Assembly: GCA_034008185.1 (NCBI GenBank)
Contig: CM067081.1
Location: forward strand, 185,649,510 to 185,713,509
Direction: 5' to 3'
From: Gorsachius magnificus
Taxonomy: Eukaryota; Chordata; Aves; Pelecaniformes; Ardeidae
Length of the DNA: 64,000 nucleotides
The position numbers and the translations under genes were made by a program. The notes beneath the pieces are model-generated. The model had not been told where the DNA came from. It did not search any database and saw nothing but the letters and a program-made list of their open reading frames with translations. Of the stretch, positions 12,600-24,200 are shown in pieces; position 1 is the first letter of the stretch; every line of letters starts with the position of its first letter.

Positions 12600-13300
12600 A
12601 AACCTAAAATGGCTGAACAGAGTTGTGGGAAAAAAAATTATTAGAGATAAATTTGGATATGAAGTCCCACGTCAATAAACATTAAATAAGGCACTTAGGG
12701 AACATTGCTAAAATATCCAGAGTCATGGTCTCTGAAGTAGTTATTTCTACTCAGAAAATAGATCTGGATTTATGGATAGTTTCCTTGAACTACAGGTTCA
12801 GTGCTTAACCACAGTAAGAAGTCAAGCAGAATGTGAGGAATTTTAGGAAAAGACTATCGACAACGGAGCAGAAACTATTGTCATGAAACTGCACAACCCC
12901 CAGCAATACCCACATTTGAATACAGCCAGCAGTCCTGGTCTTTCCATCTCTAAATCATTTAATGGAAATGGAAGAGCTATGAAGAATAGATGAGAAACAC
13001 AGATGTGTAATAGTTCACTTTCCCTGCATCTTTCATCTTAATCTATAATTTTTTTCCCTCATACGGAAGCCATTCCTCTCACATTGCACAATGAAATAAT
13101 CAGACAATACATTTAAAGCAACAAAAGGAAGTCTGAATTTCTTTTTTCCCAGGTAATTTGACTGTGGACTCATTACCAAAACTCATTGGAAGCAAAAAGC
13201 AGAAAAGGGTTCAAAAAGGTATTAGACAACTTCGTGACAGATAACTGTTAGTAGTCATCTGCCTGCTTAGAGAGCCCAAAAGTCACCGACTCCTGGGAGC
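12600..13300 (+). mobile_element. Ancient CR1-like LINE relic
   Basis: A long, gapped resemblance to the 3' half of an old CR1/L3-type LINE as seen in turtles and crocodilians. In order: a TCTGGATTTATGGATAGTTT word near 12764 (family 'CTTGGAGTCATTGTGGATAGTT'), an AGCAGAATGTGAGGAATTTT word near 12825, a CAGTCCTGGTCTTTCCATCTC word near 12930 (family 'CAGTTCTGGTC..CCATCTC'), CAAAAGGAAGTCTG near 13123, GGGTTCAAAAAGGTATTAGACAAC near 13207. Frame is destroyed. Order, spacing and strand all agree, which makes chance unlikely. Edges are approximate. Recognition rests on memory of the family pattern, not an alignment. Confidence 0.62.
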
Positions 13301-15059
13301 TATGAGAGAGAGTACAGCAGCGAGATCTCTCCATGCATCCACTTGCTGATAGCTTGCCTGTGTGTTTGTTGTTGGCCTCTTCAGAAATCTAATATTGGCA
13401 ATATGATCCCTTACTAATTCAATTCTAAAGCTGCAAATTTACTAGTTCTTAAACAAACAGCTAGAATATGTACTAAACTGAAAGTTCTTTAGCTAATGTT
13501 AGCTGGCAATACACCATATAGTCCAACCACGTTAGAAGACTTTATTAATGATTGCAGAATGACTTCAGACTTCAAATATGTTTATAAAAGTACATTTTAT
13601 TATTGTCCTCACTGATTTCAAAGCTTTTCAAGCTACATCTTAAAAAAAACCCCAATAATAATTTTTCCACACATATAAAGATTAAATATGAGCTTTTTTT
13701 TTACATCTGTGTGGGAAAGAAAGACCACCTAGAACTGAGATATTACACACCAAGTTCAGGCCCAGACCAAACAAAGGCAAATATCAATGAAACATTTCAA
13801 TGAGAAACTGAACTCACAGCACAAAACTCTAATTCAAATGCTGAAGCAGCAGGAACTGGTTCAGAGGACAAGAGGAGCGGTGAGGACTCCTTGGCTCTGT
13901 TCTTTCCTCTGATACCCACATCATTAGAAAAGGTCTTCCTTTTTACATTCCTATAAAGTAAGTAACACCTGTCTTGCAAGAGCATTAATTCAATGAGTTT
14001 TTTTAAGATTTTTCAGAGATTTTCTAAGAATGTATTGTAGAGGGCTGTTACACCCATCCAAGTTCTTCTGCTGAGGCCACCCTCACATTCTCCAGCACTC
14101 AAATGTAATTAAAATGTCCTGTGTGCTTTTTTAATTAAAAGTTTTAAGTAGTACTCATGGTGTTCTAATCAGTATAGAAGTACAAAAGAAAAAAATCACT
14201 CATGATTTGAGGAAGTCCCTTGCTAAAAATGACAATCATAGCCATTTGAGGGATCAGAAAAACTAAACAAGAGATATACTTAGGCCCGGGTGATGGCTGA
14301 ACATGTCTTCATCCCAGTGTGGCTAAAATATACTAGCTAGAGGTAGACTGGACTATTTCCTTTTTGGTTGCCTTCCAATTTAAGTACCATTAGTTGGATA
14401 CATCTACAAGAGTAGTTTTGGCAAATCCGAGTATTTCAAAAGGGAGGTAAAGATGCTAGGAGGAGTAGCCTGTCACGAATAATGCCCTACGATTATAGAT
14501 ATCTACCAACACAGACACTTCACTGTTCACTTTTGAAGCTCATACAATTGACAGTCTGGAAGACCTGTTCAGGCACACACGCAACATAATAGATTATTCT
14601 GTCTTGCTCCGTATAAATGGCCTACTGTGCCCTAGAAATACACCCTGGGATTAGGGGAGTTTTCATGGCCTTGAATGGATTTTCATGGCATTGAAGCTCA
14701 AAAGCAGACTTGTATCGAATCAAGCCATAAAAGCAGCTGCTTTCCTCCTTTGCTAAATCATAAAGATGTTGTAATATACCTGTCAGAAGTTCATGTTACT
14801 ATAGTAAAAAATAATTTTTTCAATGTAGAAATTACCCACGTCTTTAAAGGAGTAGTGAGGCAGAGGGGAGTCAGTTGGTTTTGTGTAACTAATCATGACT
14901 TCATCACCCTAAAATTAGTATTAGGTGGTATATGCGATTGACTCTCAAAGCCGGCTCCCAACACACACCTGATAGAATGATGGATGCAGGAGTGGCACCA
15001 TGTGATGCTGCAGGAGGAACCATCCACACCACTCCAGTGTCTGACAGCTGGCTAGTTTG
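13301..15059. other. Unique noncoding DNA
   Basis: No gene recognised. The first 70 bp may be a further decayed continuation of the LINE relic. Holds the 20-bp tandem duplication at 14660-14699 listed separately. Confidence 0.5.
14660..14699 (+). repeat. 20-bp tandem duplication
   Basis: Two adjacent units of 20 bp (14660-14679 and 14680-14699). The first 16 bases are the same except one change (TTTTCATGGCCTTGAA versus TTTTCATGGCATTGAA). Consistent with replication slippage. Confidence 0.75.
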
Positions 15060-15345
15060 ATTTAAAATTACAATTTGAACTGAAATCAACTCTGTTTGTT
15101 GACAGTCATTAACCGACTACCATAAAAGCACCATTAATTCTGTTGTAGTCAGCAAATGCTTTGTAATGATCTAAAACTAATGCGGCTCCCCCTCCTATAA
15201 AATCCCCACAGTGTCAAAGGTTTACTTTGTACACTGTTTCGGCTTTCTAAAGCTTAAAATTACTGCCAGTGCACCTGCTTTCTAGAAGATCATTAGGTAA
15301 AAATCCCAACGAAGCCAAATCAACCTGGCTTTAGTTACCTTACCG
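15060..15345. promoter_or_regulatory. Candidate regulatory block
   Basis: Repeat-free, compositionally balanced block between AT-rich and GC-rich DNA, with CATTAA and TAATGA cores and a TATA-like CTATAAAA near 15196. Promoter or enhancer function is not demonstrated; no transcript can be traced from it. Confidence 0.22.
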
Positions 15346-15424
15346 TCTGCTCTAGAAGAAATTTAATGTTATTAGATGTGTTCTTTCTCTGAAAATTGCT
15401 GGTGTTTGGTTACCATGCCAGCTG

Positions 15425-15615
15425 TCTGGGAGGTGCATGGGTCTGCTGGACGCTGACCCCGCTGGGCAGAGCCCACTCCCGGGCCCTGCGCCGGTGCCGC
15501 TGGGACCCCGTGCCAGCTGTTCCACTGGCATTGGGGTGCCCCGAGCACCCCCAGTGCACCAGACCTCAGCCTTGCCAGCACGCCCCCCCCCAAAACCCCA
15601 GCTCCCTGCAATGCT
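15425..15615. other. GC-rich, CpG-containing patch
   Basis: About 190 bp that is much richer in G+C than its surroundings, with roughly nine CpG dinucleotides and a C9 run near 15582. Several short frames run through it on both strands, as expected from low stop-codon density in GC-rich DNA. No exon could be supported. Confidence 0.6.
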
Positions 15616-15965
15616 CACCCAGGCCATTGTAAAACAACAACGCTAGGTCTGAACTCAGGTCTAAGGAGTTATGAAGAAAAATGATAGAAAGAGTGAAAAA
15701 GACCCTGCAGAGGCACATGGGTGGAGACAAATGAAATCCGATTAACGGTGCCTCTTTTTCTTCTGTTTTGATGTCCTGTGGAAAAGAAATTAGCATAGCA
15801 AATCCTGCTTTATCTCTGAACGCAATTTCAGATCCTTAGTCCAAAATCTGCTCTCTCCTCCGGGAACAAAAAGTCAAACCCCAGAGCTTGTCACCTTCAG
15901 AGGAGAGATTTGTTACACGCCAGTGGCTTCAGGGGGTGGGTGCCTGCCCGGCCCTTGCTCTCCCA

Positions 15966-16016
15966 CCGCAGGGACACCTCCGCCGCAGGGACACCTTCAC
16001 TGCAGGGGCCTCCCCC
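15966..16016 (+). repeat. 17-bp minisatellite, three units
   Basis: Three tandem 17-bp units (15966-15982, 15983-15999, 16000-16016). The first two are nearly identical (CCGCAGGGACACCTCCG, CCGCAGGGACACCTTCA); the third diverges after CTGCAGGGG. It lies in a GC-rich patch at about 15930-16030. Confidence 0.8.
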
Positions 16017-16030
16017 AGGCTCCACTTCAG

Positions 16031-19000
16031 CGTTACTGCAGCATGGCAAGACTTCTGGTTTGTCTGAGCCCTCTGGACAGGGGCATTAAAACCACTTTTT
16101 GACTATAGCTTCCTAAAACAGCCAAAGCACAAGGTACAGTAGAGGAAAAACATTCAATCACATTACAGTCAAAGAATGGTGCCAATAAAAGTGAAGTGCT
16201 TAACTAGTGTTTGGCACCGAAACCACCAGAAACCCTACAAAACACCAAAAGAAACCGTCAGGTGGGAAGCAGGAATTGTAGTGGCTTGAGTCTCATCCAC
16301 TTTACCAAGAGTGAAGCAGCTAAAAACCCACAGTGTGTTCTGAAGATGAACCCCTTAGCACCCTTCTTCACCGGTAGGTATTAACAGATGCAACAGTAGC
16401 AAGACCAGTGCAATTCATCTGCCATGAAAAACCTTCTCAATTAAACTTGCGCACAGTGAAAACGCCATCTCCCTGAAGTCTTGCATTTGGGATTTCAAAA
16501 TGTGCTCCTCTTGAAATACATGACCGAGCTCCCTAGTGTATTTTGGTTGTCAGTAACAGTAATAAAGATAAAGCAGGGTCTAGAACAGAGAAATAGGATC
16601 AGAAATGAAACAGAAATCTCCTGCTTAAAGAACCTCGGCTTTGTAATCCTCCGCTGATGTTCTCTCCAGTCCAAGGGCTGGGAAAAGGGAAGTATCCTTA
16701 CATTTTCCTGAATGTATTTACTTGCTAGGAAATGTCCACCCTGTTTTGTCTGATAGTGCAGTGAGTGGCCTTGGTACCCTTATACTTTACCAAAAGCAAA
16801 CGATGCTATTTCTTAAAAATAATAATAAAATCGAATTACATCCTTGCAGGATAGATATTTTAGGAGATATTGTTTGGAGCTCTCTATCTCAAAAAGTTCA
16901 AGGCCACTTGCATAACATTTGCCAGCTCCTCCAGTAAGCCAGATCATGTACTGTTTAAAGATGCTCACAGACAGACATACACCTTCCCTGTGCACCTGTA
17001 CCTACCCATCCGCTTGCCCACTCAGACCAAAGCACTCTGCTGTAATACAAAAATGGATAAACCTAATCTCATCTACTCCAGAGACAATTTCAGTACTACT
17101 GAATCATTTAACCTCAAAAGGAAAACAATGGGCTTCAGGCCAGGTAGGCATCTCCTGTGGCTAAATCTGTCCATGTTTCTACTTGTCCATAAGAAGTCAG
17201 CCCCCACGTTTTCAACTCGTCGTCTTCAGAGAGGAGAGAAAGATGCTCTCATTTACCACAGGGGAGGAAGTGACATCTGTGAAAAATGAATTTACTTATC
17301 AGGCTTCAAACTACAGGCGGTATGTATCTGAGCGTGTACACTGGAGGGAAAAGCAGCACATTTCCCAAAGTCACTTGTGTTTCATTCGTACAGAATTACA
17401 CTTCTCACCTTATAAAACAGAATGATCTTTTAATAGAAGGGGAAATATTTAACCTTCTCAAAGTCAATGCTTATTTTCTTCTCTGTGATTGCTCCTGTAA
17501 AGATATGAAACAAATCACAGGGGGGAAAAAAAAAAAAGGAAAAAACCAAGGAGAATAATGGATGGGGGGTGTGGTGTGTGGCATTTCTGCAAGACCTTCA
17601 CATCTAGTCTGAATCTTCTTCATTTCTATTCAGTTCGTGTGCAGGACACTAGGATTATATGTATCAACTTAATTCAGTGATAAGAAAATCCTTACTATAA
17701 ATCCTACCATGTGGGACAAATCTGTCAAGATCTTGATTATCAAAACAAATGAATAGACAGTAAAATGTGACATACGTAGCATACACTTTACATGATAAAT
17801 TAGCCCTCGCACAACTGACAGACATACTGTAAGGGGATGTTAAGGTTGCTATGGCAAACAATGCCTTTCCTCCCCCAGCTCCTTGAATCACAAGTTTTCT
17901 GAGAGACTCATTGACTTCTAGCAAAAGACAACAAATTTTCTATGGCTAAACACTACCTGCACATAACAGGACATATTTCTCTGTCCCGCTGTGGTCTTCT
18001 TCAAAAGCTACTGCCTTCAAGAGTGACCTCGCCGTGTCACTAGAGAGACTAGCCAGAAGCTGTAAGGTTGTTCTCTGCCCCTTCAGCAGGTACATTTGGG
18101 ATTTACTGTAATGCTTCAGGGATCCAAATAGTGATGGTAAAATAAATCAGGAAACGTACTTTATCATACAGTGAGCAACAACATTGTGAGCTCAGGGAAA
18201 ACAAGAGAGAGTCCTGTCTCAAGCTAGAAATGTGAAGTAAAAATTCAGGTATTTTAGCTACCCCAAAATTTGGATGCTACGCATCCCTCAGAACTGAATT
18301 ACCGTCCAAGAAAAGAGGTTTTTTTATGAAACTTTCCCACTTTTGGTTGAAATAAAAATCATGGGGAAAAAACCACATGATTTCAGCATCCAAAACGGTG
18401 TTTGGAACCGCTAAGGCAGAAACTGAGTGATACATTTAAAGAAACAGAGCAAACCCCAACGAGAATTTACTAAAGCATCCTTAACAGCTATCTTTGTCAA
18501 CAAGTCATAAGCATGCACCTAAGAGCTCTCCTGCACAAAGACCAAAACACTAGAGAGAGGAAAAGGTGCGGGTGCCTTCCTGACGCAAGGTATTTAGCAC
18601 TTAACTCAGGATGGGCTCATCCATGCTGCAAAAAAATCACACAAGTCATATGGAAATCCTGACAACTTCACTGATTACTTCTCTTGGAAACCTGTCAGAA
18701 ATTCAAATTAAATTAGCTTCTCCTGGCTGTCTTAGCAAAACTCATAAACATAGCAGTGTTCCCGCTGCCCTCAAAGGGGGCACCAGCTGACCACAAATTC
18801 CCCTTTAGCTGTTAATTTCTCTGATTACAGGGTGTCTTCTTTCTTTTATGAGAGATATGCATATTGATCCCCAGGCAACAGGGTGCAGACACAGCTATGA
18901 CCACATCAAAATCACCATGTGAAATGGTCAGGTTTCTGTACGTCTAGGAAGGAACGCAGAAGGCGCTTGTGCCATCTTTCTGCTTCCTACTGTACTTCAT

Positions 19001-19399
19001 CACATAAACATTTCACAAAAGGTCACAATTCACCTGATAAAATTAATCATTTAGGTGCTTTTCCGAACACGTGCTATCCTAATGGCAAGTTAAGTGATAA
19101 AGTAAGGATGAGAAGCAAAGATCTTGAAAAACTGTCTTCCTCTGCTAGTTTACCTATACCCTCTCTGTACTACTGGTGAAGAGGAGACCTATTTATATAA
19201 AGGTGTATCTTCTGTTTGAAGATACTTCTTATTCCTTCGGGCACAAGGAGAAGAGCAAACAATTCTGAGCAAGTAAAACAGATTATTTTAAAATCATTAA
19301 ATTTAACTTGTACAAAAAAAATTTCTACATGTCAGTAAACTATTTACATAACAACAGAAGTCAAGTTTCACACAGCATTTTTCATACTGAGATATCAGA
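16031..19399. other. Unique noncoding DNA
   Basis: No gene recognised. A 139-codon plus-strand frame at 16870-17289 overlaps other frames, has no domain and no codon pattern I can support. A12 run at 17526-17537. Otherwise ordinary single-copy-looking DNA. Confidence 0.5.
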
Positions 19400-19470
19400 A
19401 TACCTCACAAAGTCAGGTAATGTTATCACCGTTTTACAAATGTGTGAATAACACGGAAATGCTGCAACAC
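19400..19470 (-). mobile_element. MIR-like SINE fragment (reverse)
   Basis: Reads like the 3' part of MIR in reverse. CCTCACAAAGTCAGGTAATG corresponds to the MIR 'CCTCACAACAACCCTATGAGGTAGG' region, followed by TTATCACCGTTTTACAAATG matching 'TTATCCCCATTTTACAGATG', then a GAATAACACGGA tail where MIR has 'GGAAACTGAGGCACAGA'. Short and diverged, so moderate confidence only. Confidence 0.45.
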
Positions 19471-20079
19471 ATAATACTGAAATATGACAAATAATTTTCA
19501 AAATTCAGTACCAGTGTAGAAAGCACCAAAAGGCTCCATGGGGAGGGAGCTACCCAGCACCAAGCAGGCGATGGCAGAGCAGTACCATACCAGAGGATGG
19601 CATCTAATGAATTTCAGCAATTTTTTGGGATAAAAAAAAAAATTTCGAGATCTTTCTATATCTTGCAAAGGAACAAAGAGAGTACAACATTAAACCCAAT
19701 TTTAAACAAAAAAGTCTTTGAATGTGGCTCTTACAATAAACTGCAGAGAACACACATAACAAAATTGGCACTACCTTCCAGCTGGCATCACAACCCTATG
19801 CAGTTTTATCTCATTTCCTCCTCTCCTTCCTTCACTGTATGGTGAAATCTTACTTTTGCATATCCTGCTCCATATCCTCGTTTCCTATGCCCAGCTCAAA
19901 CTCTGTGCCCCACTACAACTCTGCGTTTGTTTCCCCATTCATGACTCCGAACAGGCCTCTCTTGCTCTACACTGCTTTTGTCCATCACGTCCCGCTCCTT
20001 CCCAGCCCTTCTCTCCCTTATTTCCCTTCACCTCTGGTTACAAAATTCCCCAGCGTTCTCCCTCCTGTTCATCCCCCCA
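19471..20079. other. Unique noncoding DNA
   Basis: No gene recognised. A pyrimidine-rich stretch from about 19805 to 20075 gives long plus-strand frames (82-132 codons) without family features. Confidence 0.5.
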
Positions 20080-20310
20080 AGAGCTGAACTCTAACACAAG
20101 CCCTCTTGCTGGGTGGGGGGTCGTGGAGGAGACCTCCTCGGGCTGCGTCTGGTGGTGGGTAGGCAGGAGAGCCTTCCAAAGCCTCCGAAGCAGGCTGGGC
20201 TCCGCTGTGCTCAGGGGGGGCTGCTCCCAAGGACAGGCCCAGCTCGGGCGTTAGAGCAAGCGGCAGCTGCACGCCTGCTTTCCTGCGCGCAGCAAAATAA
20301 ACCAGGATGC
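20080..20310. other. GC-rich patch
   Basis: About 230 bp with high G+C and about a dozen CpG dinucleotides, including a G7 run near 20214. Overlapping frames on both strands reflect composition. It could be a small CpG island or lineage-specific GC gain; no promoter element or exon is visible. Confidence 0.55.
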
Positions 20311-20319
20311 CCGGGTTGC

Positions 20320-20600
20320 AGGTTTAATTGATTTTTTTTGTCTTTCACCCTGCTTCAGAAGTCAGCCTGATCAATGCTATTTCACACTCTGCAGTGCAAG
20401 CTTTACTGATCTAACCCCTGACTAAAAATAAATTCATCAAAGCAGCACCAGGGGAGGCAATATTTATCCCCTGCAACACACAAGGAATGTCACGTTACAA
20501 CTTCCTCCTGGCTTTCCTCTTCTATTAGGAGAGGCAGGGAAGGAGGAGAGGGAAGGAGGACTCGCAGGGCTGAAGCCAGCGCCGGCACTGGAAACTGATG
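20320..20600. promoter_or_regulatory. Candidate regulatory block
   Basis: Repeat-free block following the GC-rich patch with TTTAATTGAT, AATATTTAT and a TEAD-like GGAATG core, ending in a purine-rich tract (about 20525-20563). Listed by texture only. Confidence 0.22.
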
Positions 20601-21984
20601 CTGTGTATTTATCCGCTCGCATTAAGTATGGGAGAGGCAGTCGCAGTTCGTGCTCCCTCGGCGCTCTTGCAAATTCTCATCCTTTCCATCTTCCAGTGGG
20701 TGACAGAAAGTAGCAGTTACTGACAAATGCTGGGGGAAAGCACAAGACCTAACCAATAAATAATAAATGCATCCATACCTCTGCAACTCCTTTCCTTCAA
20801 GTCCACACAAAGTAAATATGAGAATCCCCGTAGGAAGTCATGGAAGCTGCCAGTTCCATTCATAAAGGTGAATTAATGAACTTTTGTACTGCTTCCCGGC
20901 ATTTGTTTAATAATCTGAATAAAAATTGCCAACTAATAACACAGCAGAACATGTTCATTCGCCCACACAAGACAGCCTTTCCCTTGCCAAATGCCCTGGC
21001 GTGAAGCGAGGTAAGAGGAGAGGCCGTGGGAGCATTGCCCCTGCGGCGCACACGGAGGGGGCACCTAGCAGCCGTGCACACGAAGGAATAAGGCTTTGCC
21101 ATTTCGTCACACAGGTGAAATTACAAACTGACAGCTACGAGGATCGCTACGTGGACGCAGTGTGAAAAGCTACCTGTGCCACTTCAAGCACCTACTTGTT
21201 TCCTCTCCAGCCACCTGCTCTTATTCTTTCTTAGCTTGTTGTCCAATGTACTTTTCTCGAGGACAGTTTCTCAGTTCTCTTTAATGGTGGGTCTATAGCT
21301 AACCCCTCTGGTGCCCTCCCCAAACTGACCAGATTGTTTTTCCATATGGAATCAAAAAATCCCCCTGAAAGGTTGAGCCACATCACAGCTTGACTATTGT
21401 CAACCCTGCCTGCTGTTGATTGAATATTTCCATTTTGAGTAGTTTTGTGGTGATAACGTATTTTTAATCACTTCCCATTCAAGGTGCACACCTTCACCAC
21501 CAGAGACTCAAACATTAAAAGCTCATCTGTTACTCTTCCCTATCACTGCCCCTGCTCCCACAGCCCTTTCTTAACACATCCGACTTAATTCTTCCACTTG
21601 CACTTCTGTACTGCTTTTTATGAAGCTCTATAATTTGGGGACAACTGTTCTATTTCTTTTATGCCAAAATTCTTCTGGGATCTCATTCATATATCTCCTT
21701 AAATCTGTTTCCTTCAGGGAATCCTTCTTCATCAGGTCCCTGAAAATGAAATCTCAACTCCTCTTCTGCCTGAACAGAGTTCTGGATTTCTCCATGGCTG
21801 GGCTGTGACACATTCACCTCTGGCACCCTCCTGAACCTCTGTCTTCTTCTCTGAACTCCGTATGTTGGAGAACATGAAAAGAAGAGGTTTCTTCTCCCAC
21901 TTTCGAAGAGATCTCTTCCAGGAATTTGTTTTTCCAAACCTGACATAATACAGGAATTCAAGCCACTCTAAACTGAAACTGCAA
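20601..21984. other. Unique noncoding DNA
   Basis: No gene recognised. The stretch at about 20830-20960 is repeat-free and AT-rich. Short frames on both strands show no domains. Confidence 0.5.
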
Positions 21985-22239
21985 GTGGACAGATGGTACA
22001 AACTGAGACATAAGAGGTTTCAGTTGAATATGAGGAAAAACTTCTTTACTCTGAGGGTGACGGAGCACTGGAACAGGCTGCCCAGGGGGGTTGTGGAGTC
22101 TCCTTCTCTGGAGATATTCAAAGCCCGCCTGGATGAAGTCCTGTGTAACATGCTCTAGGAGAACCTGCTTTAGCAGGAGGGTTGGACTAGATGATCTCCC
22201 GAGGTCCCTTCCAACCCTTGCCATTCTGTGATTCTGTGC
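21985..22239 (+). mobile_element. CR1 retrotransposon 3' fragment
   Basis: Plus-strand CR1 end. Seen in order: AATATGAGGAAAAACTTCTTTACT, GGAACAGGCTGCCCAGG, the AGGGTTGGACTAGATGATCTC block, GGTCCCTTCCAACCC, and the terminal repeat ATTCTGTGATTCTGTG. The CTGTG form of the terminal octamer and the ATGCTCTAGGAGAACCTGC stretch differ from the other copies in this window and resemble the CR1-Y type. It is 5'-truncated; the left edge is approximate. No usable ORF2 frame remains. Confidence 0.92.
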
Positions 22240-23379
22240 ATGAAATATACCCTGCTTCTGAGACTTAACTAACACAGCTCAGAGCCAGGAATTAGGACCT
22301 GCAAGTATTTCTGCTGATTTGAACAACTGAAAACATTTTATGCAGAAAGCACACACTGAGCCTGTAATTGGATGTGCTGTAATCAAACAAGTTTTCAAAA
22401 GCTGCAGAAGCAAACGCTTACCTCAAGAAGCCACAGCAGGGCCTCAGATAACGAAGAGCTTGAAGTCACCACCCTGGAAGCTCACAGTTTGACCTCTGGG
22501 TACAAAACAAGAAGGACCGTGATGCCTTCTCATTTCCTATGATAATACCTAAGGTATCGCTTGACAGGACTACTGACTACTACATTTGCAGAGTGAACCA
22601 CCAATTTCCCTTCAAAAGTCTCTGCAGAAAACCATAAAAAGTGACCTGAGTATTCACCACATTCCCCAGCACAAGCCAGAAGTCTGTTTCCAAAGTTTCG
22701 GTCCACGGCTGTGCATGCGTCTGCCCTACTCTATTTGCTAATTGGACCTAAAACGTGCTAAAACAGTCAGCTGGAAAAGAGCCACCTTATCTTTGTGCTC
22801 CAAACGGATTTTTAAAAGGAAAAAGAAACTCCTGTTGTGAATTACAAGAATGAGCATCTTTTGAATACTGTTAATGGAGTGATAAGAATTACCTTTTCTT
22901 CATGTCTGTAATACCCCAATCCACAAGGACTCTTCCTCTCTCCCCAAGCCTCAATTTAACATGTTTTTTATTTACAGTATTACTTTCCAGAGATATATTT
23001 TAGGACATTTTTTCAAAACAGATAAACATTGCGAAAGTAATTACTAAATACATCTTTCCCTGCACGGCCAACCTGGGGTTCAGTTCCAAAAACTTGTGCT
23101 ATTAATAAATGACACACTGCAGTAAACTAATTGTATGTAAAGTCAACAGGTGCATGTTTAAGAATTTTAATTACTGTTCCATGATTGCTTTATATTCAAT
23201 ACATAACATGCAGGTAACACAGCCTTTATGATGATAAGCAGTTTAATTAGAAAGCCAAGATAAGGAAAAAAATGCCTTTAAGTTACTGAATTTGTTCATG
23301 CTGGCCATGTGATAACTTGAGCACATAGTTTCCCTTGGTATTTTAAAATACGAAATGCTAATTCTGCCTAAAGCTTTGT
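22240..23379. other. Unique noncoding DNA
   Basis: No gene or clear repeat. Ordinary AT-rich sequence with short homopolymers. Confidence 0.5.
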
Positions 23380-23470
23380 TTCCTCACACTATAACAACTG
23401 CTTCATGTGCCATTTGCTTCCTTCTCTTACGGGTGTCAACAGCACAGTTTAATTAGATCACGAACCTCAA
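23380..23470. promoter_or_regulatory. Candidate regulatory block
   Basis: Short repeat-free block with GTTTAATTAGATCACG near 23447. It precedes a GC-rich patch (about 23490-23600) and the X-box block. Listed by texture only. Confidence 0.2.
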
Positions 23471-23719
23471 CTTGTCTTTAATCTTTGAGTGGGTCCACGC
23501 GAGCGAGCAGTGCCCCACGCTCCAGGGCCGGTGCGAGCCTCCCAGCGAGCCCAGACAAGCCTGGGCTGCGCCCTGGCAGCAGCGCGCTTACCCTTTCAGC
23601 AAACTGTCTCGGAGGATGGCCATTGATTTCCTAGTTATTATGAACATGAAATTATTGAATGACAGATGATAGAGTGTTAGGTCCTACAAGTATTTTCCCA
23701 AATGGGTTATCTAGCTGGC

Positions 23720-23733
23720 GTTGCCGTAGCAAC
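23720..23733 (+). promoter_or_regulatory. RFX X-box motif
   Basis: GTTGCCGTAGCAAC is a complete X-box: two half-sites GTTGCC and AGCAAC separated by two bases, matching the RFX-family consensus GTNRCC(N0-3)RGYAAC at every fixed position. RFX factors control ciliary, immune and neural genes. The site sits in a repeat-free block (about 23610-23760) next to a TTATCT (GATA-type) word and a TGACAGCGC word. No gene start is visible here, so a distal enhancer role is inferred. Confidence 0.55.
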
Positions 23734-23760
23734 GAGGCTGTTTGACAGCGCTTATGACAA

Positions 23761-24180
23761 AGAAGTCTTTGCTCAGAATTCAGCTACAAAATAGCTCCTT
23801 GCTTCCTACCTTATCCTCCCCGGCCCTATCCAGCATCTCTTCAATGCCTCCCCGGCCCGTGCCTCCAGCCAGCTGCTCCAACACCACCCAGGCTATGGCA
23901 CCACCACCAGCCATCGGCCCTCCAGGAGAGCACCCTGCCCGTGGCGGGGCATGACCAATGCTTTTGCCCAAGATAATGTTGATCCCCATAAGATAAAGTA
24001 ATAGGTCTGACCGTGTCGAATCCATGGGGATCACAAGTTCTGCATCAGGACACACAACTGACAGCCTAGGAGGAATGACGCTCACAAATCAGCCACCACA
24101 TTGCACAGCTAAAGGTTAAACAATTTCTTGCCAACATGTCACTTCTGTTGCAGGGATACAGTGAACTTCTCCTTTATGTC
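23761..24180. other. Unique DNA with GC-rich patch
   Basis: A C-rich stretch at about 23815-23950 gives opposing short frames. No exon or repeat could be supported. Confidence 0.5.
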
Positions 24181-24200
24181 TTTTTTTTTTTTTTTTTTTT
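24181..24200 (+). repeat. Poly-T tract (20 T)
   Basis: Uninterrupted T20. Read on the minus strand it is a poly-A, but no SINE, LINE or retrocopy body lies next to it on that strand. Confidence 0.95.
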
